64,000 nucleotides of DNA from Nocardia neocaledoniensis (GCF_029868625.1 NZ_JARWOJ010000136.1:33736-97735), one strand, 5' to 3'; shown: positions 52,919 through 63,957, counted from the stretch's first letter. The notes: generated by a model not told the origin, from the sequence alone. Made by a program: numbers and translations.

Positions 52919-54852
52919 GTGAGTGCACCAACCGCACGACCCGGGCCATCGGCCCGCAGGTCAGCGCCTTCGGCTAGCCAGCCTTCCGCTGGTAGCCCGG
53001 CGACCAACCCCACCCGCCGCCAGGTCGCGCCCGAGCGCGTCACCGGTGCGCAGTCGGTGGTCCGGTCCCTCGAAGAGCTCGACGTCGACACCGTATTCGG
53101 CATTCCCGGCGGTGCGGTCCTTCCCGTCTACGACCCGCTGTTCGACTCCGAGAAGGTCCGCCACGTGCTGGTGCGCCACGAGCAGGGCGCCGGTCACGCG
53201 GCGACCGGCTACGCGCAGGCCTCGGGCAAGGTCGGTGTGTGCATGGCCACCTCCGGCCCCGGCGCCACCAACCTGGTGACCCCGCTGGCCGACGCGCAGA
53301 TGGACTCGGTCCCGATCGTGGCGATCACCGGTCAGGTGGCCTCCAGCCTGGTCGGCACCGACGCGTTCCAGGAAGCCGACATCTCCGGCATCACCATGCC
53401 GATCACCAAGCACAACTTCCTGGTCAAGGACCCGATCGACATCCCGCGCATCCTGGCGGAGGCGTTCTATCTCGCCGCCTCGGGTCGCCCCGGCGCGATC
53501 CTGGTCGACATCACCAAGGACGCGCTGCAGGCCCAGACCACCTTCTCGTGGCCGCCGGAGATGCGCCTGCCCGGCTACCGCCCGGTGACCAAGCCGCACG
53601 GCAAGCAGGTGCGCGAGGCCGCCAGGATGATCCTGGAGTCCAAGGCGCCGGTGCTCTACGTCGGTGGCGGCGTCATCAAGTCCGACGCCTCGGCCGAGCT
53701 GCTCGAGCTCGCCGAGCTGACCGGTATCCCGGTCGTCACCACCCTGATGGCCCGTGGCGCGTTCCCCGACAGCCACACGCTGAACATGGGCATGCCCGGC
53801 ATGCACGGCACCGTCGGCGCCGTCGCGGCCCTGCAGAAGTCGGACCTGCTGATCACCCTCGGTGCCCGCTTCGACGACCGCGTCACCGGTCAGCTGGACT
53901 CCTTCGCGCCCGACGCGCGGGTCATCCACGCCGACATCGACCCGGCCGAGATCGGCAAGAACCGCCACGCCGACGTCCCGATCGTGGGCGACGCGCGTGA
54001 GGTGATCGTCGAGCTGATCGAGACCCTCAAGGCCGATCCGCAGTCCGGCGACGCGCCGCTGCTGAAGCTCACCGAGTGGTGGGCCTACCTCAGTGACATC
54101 CGCGACAACTACCCGCTGGGCTGGAAGACCCCGACCGACGGTTCGCTGTCGCCGGAGTTCGTCATCGACGCGCTGGGCCGCCTGGCCGGTCCCGAGGCGG
54201 TGTACTGCGCCGGTGTCGGCCAGCACCAGATGTGGGCCGCGCAGTTCATCAAGTACGAGAACCCGCGCACCTGGCTCAACTCCGGTGGCCTCGGCACCAT
54301 GGGCTACGCCGTCCCGGCCGCCATGGGCGCCAAGATGGGCGCGCCGGAGAAGGAGGTCTGGGCGGTCGACGGTGACGGCTGCTTCCAGATGACCAACCAG
54401 GAGCTGGCCACCTGCGCCGTCGAGGGCGTGCCGATCAAGGTCGCGCTGATCAACAACGGCAACCTCGGCATGGTCCGCCAGTGGCAGACCCTGTTCTACG
54501 AGGAGCGCTACTCCAACACCGACCTGGGCACGCACACCCTGCGCATCCCCGACTTCGTCAAGCTGGCCGAGGCACTGGGTTGCGTCGGCATCCGCGTGGA
54601 GAAGGAAGAGGACGTCGAGCCCGCGATCCGGCAGGCGCAGGCGATCAACGACCGCCCGGTCGTGATCGACTTCATCGTCGGCAAGGACGCCCAGGTGTGG
54701 CCGATGGTCGCCGCGGGCACCAGCAACGACGAGATCATGTTCGCTCGCGGCATCCGCCCGCTCTTCGACGAGGACGAGGCGGTCGCCGAACCGGCCGTCA
54801 TCCACGAGGCGATGGAGCGCGAGCAGGCGGCATTCGAGAAGGGCAGCGAAGC

Positions 54853-54856
<4 letters not shown>
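52919..54856 (+). CDS. ilvB: Acetolactate synthase large subunit
   Basis: ThDP- and FAD-dependent enzyme of 645 aa condensing pyruvate with pyruvate or 2-ketobutyrate, the first common step of branched-chain amino-acid synthesis. Seen: catalytic Glu in [21 protein letters not shown]-domain [10 protein letters not shown], and the ThDP/Mg motif [12 protein letters not shown] ... [11 protein letters not shown]. The N-terminal 40 residues are a Pro/Ser/Arg-rich extension, as in mycobacteria. GTG 52919 is used, with AGGAACGAAG upstream. Expression is under the leader attenuator at 52715-52845. The stop overlaps the ilvN start (ATGA). Confidence 0.95.
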
Positions 54857-56434
<1,578 letters not shown>

Positions 56435-56447
56435 GTTTCTCGCAGTC

Positions 56448-56521
56448 GTGGGCGGGGGCGGGGGGGCGGGGGGGGGCGGGGGCCCCCGCCGGGGGGCCGG
56501 GGCGCGGCGCCCCCCGCGGCC
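56448..56521. repeat. Poly-G tract with GC palindromes after ilvC
   Basis: About 75 bp that is almost only G and C: repeated blocks of 4-9 G separated by single C, then GGGGGCCCCC and further GGGGGGCC/GCGCCCCCC pairings. It can form G-quadruplexes or stacked hairpins on the ilvC transcript side. It is unlike the rest of the window, where non-coding regions are much less homopolymeric. Sequencing or assembly error in this tract is possible. Confidence 0.7.
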
Positions 56522-56597
56522 GTTCGCCGGTCGATCGCCGGCCGCGGGTCCGGCGCGGATCCTTGCTGTCGGGTGCCGGTAGCGCGAGACTTGCTCG

Positions 56598-57962
56598 ATG
56601 ACGAACGAGACGGTGGAGGACTTCGCGGGCGCGGCGGCCGAGCAGGGGAGGGCGGCGCGCAAGCGGATCTCGCGATCGCGCCTGGGCGAGTGGGGAGCGG
56701 GACCGGATCGGGAGGATCCGGTCGCGATTCTGGAGCGGCAGGCCGCGACGCGGCTGCCCGAGCTGGTGCCGATCCGGTACGCGCGCATGATCCAGTCGCC
56801 GTTCACCTTTCTGCGCGGCGCGCCCGCGGTCATGGCCGCCGATCTCGCGCAGGGCCCGAACACGGGTCTGACCGTCCAGCTGTGCGGCGACGCCCACCTG
56901 TCCAATTTCGGCCTGTACGCCTCGCCGGAACGCCAACTCGTCTTCGACGTCAACGATTTCGACGAGACCTTGCCCGGTCCGTTCGAATGGGACGTCAAAC
57001 GCCTCGCCGCCAGTGTGGCCGTGGCCGCCCGCGACAACGGTTGCGACGACGAGCGCGCCGCCTCGGCCGTCGAGGCGGCCGCGCGCGGCTACCGCGAGAC
57101 GATGCATCAGCTCGCCGGGACCGACAGCCTGACCGTCTGGTACGAGCTCGTCGATGTCGACCAGGTGGCCGATCTCATCCAGAAACCCAAGGTGCGCAAG
57201 AAGTTCGACAGGGCCGTCACCACGGCGCGGAGCAAGACCAGCCTGCAGGCACTTGGCAAACTCACCGAACCGGACGCGAACGGGGTACCGCGGATCAAGA
57301 ACCAGCCGCCGCTGCTCGTCCCGATCGAGCTCGCCGACGAGAAGGAGATCGACGACGTCTTCGCCGATTATCGCCGCAGTCTGCCCGACGAGCGGCGCAC
57401 ACTGATCGATCGGTACCGGATCGTCGATCAGGCGATGAAGGTGGTCGGCGTCGGCAGTGTCGGCACCAGGTGCTTCATCGTCCTGCTCATGGACAAGGAA
57501 TCGGGCAGCCCGCTGTTCCTGCAGGTGAAGGAGGCCGAGGCGTCGGTACTCGCGACGCATCTGAAGCCCAGCAAATATCACCATCAGGGGCACCGGGTGG
57601 TGGTCGGGCAGCGGCTGATGCAGTCGGCCAGCGATGTCTTCCTCGGCTGGGCGACCGGTCCGGCCGGGCGGTTCTTCTACTGGCGCCAGTTGCGCGATAT
57701 GAAGGGTTCGGCCGACATCGCGAACCTGGCCCACGGCGAACTCGCCCGCTACGCCGCGCTGTGTGGTTCGGTCCTGGCCCGGGCCCACGCCCGTTCCGGT
57801 GACCGCGTCGCCATCGCCGCCTACCTCGGCAAGAGCGACGGATTCGACCGCGCGTTGGGCGAATTCGGCCTGGCCTACGCGGACCAGACCGTCACCGACC
57901 GGCTCTCGCTGCTGGCGGCGATCGACTCCGGCCGGGTCACGGCGGCACCGCACGCCTACTGA
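56598..57962 (+). CDS. DUF2252 family protein
   Basis: Protein of 454 aa, normal length for this uncharacterised actinobacterial family. Kinase-like landmarks: LCGDAHLSNFG with Asp98 (catalytic-loop-like) and VFDVNDFDET with Asp120 (metal-site-like), followed by WDVKRLAAS. These resemble aminoglycoside/choline-kinase folds, but activity is unproven. Later segments PLFLQVKEAEAS and RVVVGQRLMQ are also family-typical. ATG 56598 lies 6 nt after GAGACT with no Shine-Dalgarno site. It is immediately downstream of the G-tract and 55 bp upstream of the MoxR gene, on the same strand. Confidence 0.88.
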   Translation: MTNETVEDFAGAAAEQGRAARKRISRSRLGEWGAGPDREDPVAILERQAATRLPELVPIRYARMIQSPFTFLRGAPAVMAADLAQGPNTGLTVQLCGDAHLSNFGLYASPERQLVFDVNDFDETLPGPFEWDVKRLAASVAVAARDNGCDDERAASAVEAAARGYRETMHQLAGTDSLTVWYELVDVDQVADLIQKPKVRKKFDRAVTTARSKTSLQALGKLTEPDANGVPRIKNQPPLLVPIELADEKEIDDVFADYRRSLPDERRTLIDRYRIVDQAMKVVGVGSVGTRCFIVLLMDKESGSPLFLQVKEAEASVLATHLKPSKYHHQGHRVVVGQRLMQSASDVFLGWATGPAGRFFYWRQLRDMKGSADIANLAHGELARYAALCGSVLARAHARSGDRVAIAAYLGKSDGFDRALGEFGLAYADQTVTDRLSLLAAIDSGRVTAAPHAY

Positions 57963-58003
57963 GCTGTGGCCGACGTCGCGCGCTGTCGTCGGCGGGCCCC
58001 ACC

Positions 58004-58009
58004 TACACT
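58004..58009 (+). promoter_or_regulatory. -10 element of the MoxR gene
   Basis: TACACT, 8 nt before ATG 58018; no Shine-Dalgarno sequence. Confidence 0.55.
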
Positions 58010-58017
58010 GGTTACCG

Positions 58018-58896
58018 ATGAGTAAGTTCTTTTCCTCGGTGGACCAGGTGACCGACCGGCTGACCTCGGCCGGCTACCTGCCGTCCCTCGATATCGCGAC
58101 CGCGGTCTTCCTGGCCGACCGGCTCGGTAAGCCGCTGCTGATCGAGGGCCCGGCCGGTGTCGGCAAGACCGAGCTCGCCAAGGCCGTCGCGGCCGCGGTC
58201 TCGGCCGAGCTGATCCGCCTGCAGTGCTACGAGGGCATCGACGAGGCGCGGGCGCTCTACGAGTGGAACCACGCCAAGCAGCTGCTGCGCATCACTGCCA
58301 CCTCGGGCGAGGGCTGGGAGGACACCCGCGAGCACGTCTTCACCGAGGAGTTCCTGCTGGCCCGGCCGTTGCTGGCGGCGATCCGCAACCCCGAGCCGAC
58401 GGTGCTGCTGATCGACGAACTCGACAAGGCCGACGTGGAGATCGAGGGCCTGCTGCTCGAGGTGCTCAGCGACTACCAGGTGAGTATTCCGGAGCTCGGC
58501 ACCGTCGCCGCGGTGCGCAAGCCGTTCGTGCTGCTCACCTCCAACGCGCACCGGGAGCTGTCCGAGGCGCTCAAGCGGCGCTGTCTGTATCTGCACATCG
58601 ACTATCCGACGGCCGAACTGGAGAAGGCGATCGTCCGGCTGAAGGTACCCGAGCTGGATGCCGCGCTGGCCGAACCGGTGGTGACGACGGTGAGCGCGCT
58701 GCGGCAGCTGTCGTTGCGCAAGGCGCCGTCGATCGCCGAAACCGTGGACTGGGCCAGGACACTGGTGGCGCTGGGCACGCGGTCGCTGTCGGCGGGCGTG
58801 GTGCGTTCGACGCTGGGTGTGCTGCTGAAGTACCAGTCCGACCATCGGCTCGCCGTCGAGCGTCTCGCACTGGACGGTCCCGATGATCCGCGTTGA
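58018..58896 (+). CDS. MoxR-family AAA ATPase
   Basis: AAA+ protein of 292 aa. Walker A GPAGVGKTE (Lys50), Walker B VLLIDELDKAD, sensor-1 region LTSNAHRELSEALKRRC with the arginine-finger-like RR. MoxR ATPases act as chaperones that insert cofactors or assemble complexes together with a VWA-domain partner; that partner is the next gene, 59 bp downstream. The Asp/Glu-rich ERDLLLEVLSDYQVSIPE-type segment is as in CoxD/CGN members. The client protein is unknown; a Mo or other metalloenzyme is typical. No such client gene is adjacent here. Confidence 0.93.
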   Translation: MSKFFSSVDQVTDRLTSAGYLPSLDIATAVFLADRLGKPLLIEGPAGVGKTELAKAVAAAVSAELIRLQCYEGIDEARALYEWNHAKQLLRITATSGEGWEDTREHVFTEEFLLARPLLAAIRNPEPTVLLIDELDKADVEIEGLLLEVLSDYQVSIPELGTVAAVRKPFVLLTSNAHRELSEALKRRCLYLHIDYPTAELEKAIVRLKVPELDAALAEPVVTTVSALRQLSLRKAPSIAETVDWARTLVALGTRSLSAGVVRSTLGVLLKYQSDHRLAVERLALDGPDDPR

Positions 58897-58955
58897 GTTC
58901 CGCGGCGCGTCCGAGCGCCGGCCGGGCGTAGGCGAGGTCTGGGCCCGGTGATGTC

Positions 58956-60338
58956 ATGACGACCGCGGCCGAGCAGATGACACGGCCCACTGCGGACCGG
59001 CTGGTCGACTTCGTCGGCCTGCTCCGCGAACACGGCATCCACGCGGGCCCCAGCGAAACCGTGGACGCGGCCGCCGCGATCGTGGCTCTCGGCACGGCCG
59101 ACCTCGCCGTCCTGCGCTCCGGCCTGGCGGCCTGCCTGCTGCGCCGCAACGGCCAGCGCTCGGTCTTCGACCAGCTCTTCGACCTGTTCTTCGGCGGCGG
59201 TGGCAGGCCGGCGCCGCGCCCGGGCGCCGCTCCCGATTCGTTGCGCGAGCGGGTGACCGCCGCGCTGGTGGCGGGCGAGGACGACGCCGAGCTGGCCAGG
59301 GAAGCGCTCGACACCTTCGGCGCCTACGGCGGCGCGGGGGAGACCGCGGGCCGGGTGAGCGGGGCGTCCGGCGCGGGCTGGTCGTCGTACCTGACGATGA
59401 AATCCCTGCGCCCTGACGAGATCTCCGACGAGGTCGCGCAAACACTCGGCGGGGCGGGGCAATTCGACGCCGCGGTACACACGATCGAAGCGCGTCGACG
59501 CGTCGACCGGTTCCGTGCCGCCGTGCAGGCCGAGGCCAGACTGCGGTCGGCCGAGCTGCGCGGTGTCGAGAACATCGCGCGGCGCGGTATCGAAAGCGCG
59601 GGCGACAGCGTCGATTTCCTCGGCGCCCGCTCGCAGGATCTGGCGGAGATGCGCCGCCTGGTGCATCCGCTCGCTCGAAAGCTCGCGACCCGGCTGGCGG
59701 TGCGGCGCAAGAAGGCGGTTCGCGGTCAGATCGATCTGCGCCGGACGTTGCGCCGCTCGATGGGCACCGGTGGCGTGCCGATCGATCCGGTGTTGCGCGC
59801 GCGCCGCCACGGCCGTCCCGATCTCGTCGTACTGGCGGATGTCTCGGGCTCGGTCAGTGGTTTCGCCGAATTCACCCTGCAGCTGGTGCAGGCACTACAG
59901 GATCAGTTCAGCCGGGTCCGCAGCTTCGGTTTCGTCGACACCTGCGCCGAGATCACCGGCTACTTCACGCCGGGCGAGCCGCCGGCGCCCGGTTTCGCGC
60001 AGGACATCGTGCGCGAGGCGGGCGTCACCCGGTTCGGCTCCAGCAATTACGGCGAGGCGTTCCAGGGTTTCGTCGACCGGTATCTCGACGCGGTCGGCCC
60101 ACGCACCTGCGTGCTGATCCTCGGCGATGCCCGCACGAATCGCACCGACCCCAATCTCGCCGCGCTGGAAGCGATCTCCGAACACGCGAAGGCGGTGTAC
60201 TGGCTCAATCCGGAGCCGTCGCGGTCGTGGAACACCGGCGACTCCGCGGCGGAGGCCTACACCGAGGTCGTCACGATGCACGAGTGCCGCAATGTCCGCC
60301 AGCTGGCCGAGGTGATCGGCAGGCTGCTGCCCGCCTGA
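58956..60338 (+). CDS. VWA-domain protein, CoxE-like
   Basis: Protein of 460 aa with an N-terminal helical region and a C-terminal von Willebrand A domain. MIDAS motif DVSGSVS with Asp295, later Thr in GVTRFGSSNYGEAF and Asp in LILGDARTN complete a metal-ion-dependent adhesion site. CoxE-like proteins pair with MoxR/CoxD ATPases; the pair here is co-directional with 59 bp between. By analogy they form a chaperone for maturation of a client enzyme, which cannot be named. ATG 58956 is the start used (ATG 58951 is out of frame). Confidence 0.9.
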   Translation: MTTAAEQMTRPTADRLVDFVGLLREHGIHAGPSETVDAAAAIVALGTADLAVLRSGLAACLLRRNGQRSVFDQLFDLFFGGGGRPAPRPGAAPDSLRERVTAALVAGEDDAELAREALDTFGAYGGAGETAGRVSGASGAGWSSYLTMKSLRPDEISDEVAQTLGGAGQFDAAVHTIEARRRVDRFRAAVQAEARLRSAELRGVENIARRGIESAGDSVDFLGARSQDLAEMRRLVHPLARKLATRLAVRRKKAVRGQIDLRRTLRRSMGTGGVPIDPVLRARRHGRPDLVVLADVSGSVSGFAEFTLQLVQALQDQFSRVRSFGFVDTCAEITGYFTPGEPPAPGFAQDIVREAGVTRFGSSNYGEAFQGFVDRYLDAVGPRTCVLILGDARTNRTDPNLAALEAISEHAKAVYWLNPEPSRSWNTGDSAAEAYTEVVTMHECRNVRQLAEVIGRLLPA

Positions 60339-60354
60339 GCCGACTGCGGCGGTG

Positions 60355-60385
60355 CGGTGAGCTGCCCGGCCCGGACAGCTCACCG
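60355..60385. terminator. Hairpin between VWA gene and the F420-type reductase gene
   Basis: Perfect 10-bp stem CGGTGAGCTG/CAGCTCACCG with an 11-nt loop, between convergent stops at 60338 and 60395. No T run. Confidence 0.7.
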
Positions 60386-60394
60386 TCGCGGTGG

Positions 60395-60832
60395 TCATCG
60401 TGACGACAGCCGCACGACCGCGTACTCGTGCTCGCTCTTGGCCTGGTACTTGCCGTACCGCGGCTGCTCGGCGGTGATCGCGTCCCAGGCCTTCGCCCGT
60501 TCCGCGCCGGTGAGCACCTGGGGCACGACTCGCCGCGGCGACTCGCCGGGCAGTTCGATGCTGGCCTGGTCGGGGTGCGCCAGCAGATTGCGCTGCCAAT
60601 CCGGGTCGCCGTTCTTGCCGCCGGAGGCAACCAGCAGCCAGGTGTCCTCGCCGCCGGGGAACCAGGAGATCGGGGTCTGGCGCGGTGCGCCGCTGCGGCG
60701 CCCGACGGTATTGAGGATCAGCACGTTCATCCCCATGAAGGTGCCCTTGCCGTTGCGGATCTTGCGATTCATCCTGGCGTTCATCCGGTGCTGCATCCAT
60801 CGGGAGAAACCCCCGTGCGAGTTCTCGGCCAT
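60395..60832 (-). CDS. Deazaflavin (F420)-dependent nitroreductase-family protein
   Basis: Small protein of 145 aa of the DDN/FDOR type. Family features: LNTVGRRSGAPRQTPISWF, the LLVASGGKNGDPDWQRNLLAHPDQASIEL core and the C-terminal ERAKAWDAITA segment. These proteins bind cofactor F420 and reduce quinones, nitro compounds or unsaturated ketones; the natural substrate here is unknown. ATG 60832 has AAAGGA 8 nt upstream. It is 32 bp behind the AhpD-like gene, so the two form an operon divergent from the STAND regulator. Confidence 0.9.
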   Translation of the reverse strand: MAENSHGGFSRWMQHRMNARMNRKIRNGKGTFMGMNVLILNTVGRRSGAPRQTPISWFPGGEDTWLLVASGGKNGDPDWQRNLLAHPDQASIELPGESPRRVVPQVLTGAERAKAWDAITAEQPRYGKYQAKSEHEYAVVRLSSR

Positions 60833-60864
60833 CGGACTGTCCTTTCGAGTGTGGCGGGTGGGGC

Positions 60865-61320
60865 TCAGCCCCAGGCTCCGGCGATCTGGCGGGTGGTGGC
60901 GTTGAGGCGGTTGAACATGTTGGTGACGCCGATCATCAACACGATGGAGGCGAGTTGACGCTCGTCGAAGTAGCTGGCGGCCGCGTCCCAGATCTCGTCG
61001 GTGACCGCGTTGGGACGGTCGGCCATGCGGGTGGCCGCCTCGGCCAGTTCCAGCGCGGCGCGCTCCTCGTCGGTGAAGTACGGCGTCTCCCGCCAGGCGA
61101 CGACGGTCGCCAGTCGCTCCTCGGACACGCCCGCCTTGCGGGCGGTCTTGGTGCCGCCGTCCACGCAGGCGCTGCAGCCGTTGATCTGGCTGACCCGCAG
61201 GTGCACCAGCTCGAGGATCTCGCCGTCGACGCCGCCGGTCTGCACCGCCTTCAGGACCTGCTGGATCGGGCCCATGGCGTCGGTGAGGACCATGGCGGGG
61301 TTCTGCATCCGGGACTGCAT
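60865..61320 (-). CDS. AhpD-like carboxymuconolactone decarboxylase family protein
   Basis: Protein of 151 aa with the all-helical AhpD fold. The redox pair is present as CSACVDGG, but the usual histidine three residues after the second cysteine (CxxCxxxH, typically CVDGH) is replaced by Gly. Thiol redox chemistry may persist while proton relay is altered. Family context VAWRETPYFTDEERAALELAEA, then NRLNATTRQIAGAWG, is typical. ATG 61320 has GAAGGAG upstream. It is first in the operon with the F420-type reductase, divergent from the regulator at 61495. Confidence 0.88.
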   Translation of the reverse strand: MQSRMQNPAMVLTDAMGPIQQVLKAVQTGGVDGEILELVHLRVSQINGCSACVDGGTKTARKAGVSEERLATVVAWRETPYFTDEERAALELAEAATRMADRPNAVTDEIWDAAASYFDERQLASIVLMIGVTNMFNRLNATTRQIAGAWG

Positions 61321-61401
61321 GATGTTCTCCTTCGTCGTGTCGTCTCCGCTGTTCGCGGTGTGTCTCGATAACAGCCCGAGCGAGGCGGAAACACGATGCC
61401 C

Positions 61402-61421
61402 GTGGGACACTGTGGGACACT
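61402..61421. promoter_or_regulatory. Tandem 10-bp direct repeat in divergent promoter region
   Basis: GTGGGACACT occurs twice without a gap (61402-61411, 61412-61421). It lies 82 bp before the AhpD-like start and 74 bp before the regulator start, a suitable place for binding of the HTH regulator or of RNA polymerase activators. Confidence 0.5.
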
Positions 61422-61494
61422 GAAAAATGGCCCTGACCTCCCGCTTGTCGGTGGGAAATCAGTCGTACCGGGCCGGGACGATGGAGTGGGAACG

Positions 61495-63957
61495 GTGGTT
61501 GTGCAACAGCGGGCGTATCCGCAGGACGAACTCGCGGAGCGCCTGCGCATGATCCAGGAGCTGTCCGGTCGGGGCGTGCGCGCGCTCGCCCGCGACACCG
61601 GGCTCAGCTCGTCGTCGCTGTCGCGGTATCTCAGTGGTCAGACCGTGCCGCCGTGGCCGGCGGTGCTGGAGCTGTGCCGCCTGGTCAAACGCGATCCGCG
61701 GCCGCTGCGCCCGCTGTGGGAGCGGGCCACCAACCCGCTGCCCGCGCCGCCGAAGGCGAGCCGCCAGGTGCAGCCGCCCAGCCCGCCCGCCGACGCGCCG
61801 CGACCCCCGCGCAACGATCTGCCCCGCGACATCCCGGACTTCACCGGTCGGGTCGAGGCTCTCGACGCGGTGCTCGCGGCCGTGCGCACCGACCGCGTGG
61901 TCGCTATCGACGGGATGGCCGGGGTCGGCAAGACCTCGCTGGCCGTGCATGCCGCGCACCGGCTGGCCGCCGACTATCCCGATGCCCAGCTCTACCTCGA
62001 CCTGCACGGCTTCACCGACGGTCGTCAGCCGCTCGACCCCGATGCCGCGCTGCGCTCGCTGCTGGCCGCGTTGCAGGTGCCCTCGGAGAAGATCCCGCAG
62101 GGCGAGGACGTGGAACAGCGGGCCGCGTGCTGGCGCTCGGAGCTGGCTCAGCTCAAAGCCGTTGTGGTGCTGGACAATGTCGTCGACGCCGACCAGGTGC
62201 GGCTCCTGTTGCCCGGCGCGGGCGCCTCGGTCGCGCTGATCACCAGCCGCAATAGGCTGCTCGGGCTCGACGAGGTGCCCCCGGTGACCCTCGACGTGCT
62301 CTCCGCCACGGAAAGCGCCGAACTGCTGGCCCGCGCGAGCGGCGACGGACCCGACGGGCGGCTGGCCAAGGACCCCGATGCCGCCGCCGAGGTGCTGCGG
62401 CTGTGCGGGCACCTGCCACTGGCGCTGCGCCTGGCCGCCGCCCGGCTGCGGCATCGGCCCGGCTGGTCGGTGGGCATCCTGGTGGAGCGCATGGCGGAGG
62501 GGCCCAGCGAATTCGACACCGCCTTCGGCATGTCGGTGCGTCAGCTCGATCGTGACCAGCGGCGGCTGTTCCGGTTGCTAGGTCTGCTGCCCGGTTCGTC
62601 GTTCACCGACTACGTGGCGGCCGCGCTGGCCGACATCCCGCTGCGCACCGCGCGGGTGATGCTCGAGGAACTGCTCGACGCGCACCTCGTCCAGCAGCCC
62701 GCCGAAGATCGCTACCGCCTGCACGACCTGGTGCACCAGCACGCCCGCCGCGCCACCCTCGACCAGGACTCGCAGGCCGAGCGGGACAGGGCGCTGCTGC
62801 GCGTGCTCGACTACTACGTGCACACCGCGGCCGCCGCCGACGCCGCCATGCCGTTCCTGTCACCCGGCCGCCCCGTCTCGGCCGGATCGCCACCGGCCGA
62901 ACTACCCCGCTTCGCCGACAAGAACACCGCGTTCCTGTGGTTCGTCTCCGAGTACACGAACTTGATGTCGGCGTTCTACGCGGCGGTCGCGGCCCAGGCC
63001 GACGTGCACGTCTGCGAACTGCCGCGCTTCATGCGCGCCTACTTCGCGCGCCGCTGCGGCACCACCCATCTCAACGCGCTGTTCGAGCAATCCCTCTCCG
63101 CCGCACAGCATCTCGGTGATCCGCTACAGCTGGCCGAGGCGCACAGCGATCTCGGTTTCGCCCGCTACAACGCGGGCCGCATGGCCGAGGCGGCCGAGGC
63201 CTACGCCGCCGCCGAACCACTGGTGAGCGCGGCGGGCGACACCCTCACCGAAGCCGAGCTGACGATGCGCCGCGCCCAACTCCACTGGGACGAGGGGCAT
63301 GTCGAGCAACCGCTGACCCTGTTCCGCCGCGCGAGCGAGCTCTACACCGCCGCCGGTTGCCCGATGGGCGCCGCGCACGCGATCGCGAGCGAGGCGTGGG
63401 CGATGCTGCAACTCGGTCAGCGCGAGCAGGCCGCCCGGCTGGCCAGGCAGGCCCTCGACATTCCGCATGCCGACCCGGCGTGGCCGCCGTCGTTGCCCGC
63501 CCGGATCACGCTTGGTGTGTCCATCGCCGCCGACGAACCCGAAGCGGCACTGGAACATCTGGCCGAGGCGCTGACCCTGGCCCGCGCGGACGGCCACAAG
63601 CACAACGAGGCCTGGTGCCTGAACTGCCGGGGCGTCGCGCTGCGTCAGATGGGCCGCTACGACGAGGCGCTGGCCAGCCACCGGGAAGCGTTCGCCCTGC
63701 TCGACGAATTGTTCGAGGAGCACTGGAAGATCCACTTCCTCAACGGCTACGCCGAAACCTGCCGTCTCGCCGGGCTTCCCGACGAATCGGTGCGTCTCTA
63801 TCGCGAAACCCTCGAGCTGGCACCGCGACTCGGCTACCGCTTCGAGGAGGCGATGGCCCACCTCGGGATCGCGGAGGTCCTCGACGACCCCGCCCCCGCG
63901 GGCGCCCAACGCGCGGCGGCCGCGGCCCACCAGGGCGCGCGCAGCCCCACGACATAG
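61495..63957 (+). CDS. STAND-type regulator: XRE HTH, NB-ARC ATPase, TPR repeats
   Basis: Protein of 820 aa. An N-terminal XRE-like HTH (residues about 8-60: ELAERLRMIQELSG, LARDTGLSSSSLSRYLSGQT) precedes a Pro-rich linker. The NB-ARC domain follows with P-loop GMAGVGKTS (140-148, Lys146), Walker B VVVLDN and the GHLPLALRLAAARL motif. From about residue 520 onward lie TPR repeats (EAHSDLGFARYNAGRMAEAAEAYAAA and others). This AfsR/GutR-like layout uses nucleotide-driven oligomerisation after ligand binding at the TPRs. GTG 61495 has GGAG 8 nt upstream; GTG 61486 and 61501 are alternatives. It is divergent from the AhpD-like/reductase operon and may control it. Confidence 0.85.
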   Translation: MVVQQRAYPQDELAERLRMIQELSGRGVRALARDTGLSSSSLSRYLSGQTVPPWPAVLELCRLVKRDPRPLRPLWERATNPLPAPPKASRQVQPPSPPADAPRPPRNDLPRDIPDFTGRVEALDAVLAAVRTDRVVAIDGMAGVGKTSLAVHAAHRLAADYPDAQLYLDLHGFTDGRQPLDPDAALRSLLAALQVPSEKIPQGEDVEQRAACWRSELAQLKAVVVLDNVVDADQVRLLLPGAGASVALITSRNRLLGLDEVPPVTLDVLSATESAELLARASGDGPDGRLAKDPDAAAEVLRLCGHLPLALRLAAARLRHRPGWSVGILVERMAEGPSEFDTAFGMSVRQLDRDQRRLFRLLGLLPGSSFTDYVAAALADIPLRTARVMLEELLDAHLVQQPAEDRYRLHDLVHQHARRATLDQDSQAERDRALLRVLDYYVHTAAAADAAMPFLSPGRPVSAGSPPAELPRFADKNTAFLWFVSEYTNLMSAFYAAVAAQADVHVCELPRFMRAYFARRCGTTHLNALFEQSLSAAQHLGDPLQLAEAHSDLGFARYNAGRMAEAAEAYAAAEPLVSAAGDTLTEAELTMRRAQLHWDEGHVEQPLTLFRRASELYTAAGCPMGAAHAIASEAWAMLQLGQREQAARLARQALDIPHADPAWPPSLPARITLGVSIAADEPEAALEHLAEALTLARADGHKHNEAWCLNCRGVALRQMGRYDEALASHREAFALLDELFEEHWKIHFLNGYAETCRLAGLPDESVRLYRETLELAPRLGYRFEEAMAHLGIAEVLDDPAPAGAQRAAAAAHQGARSPTT

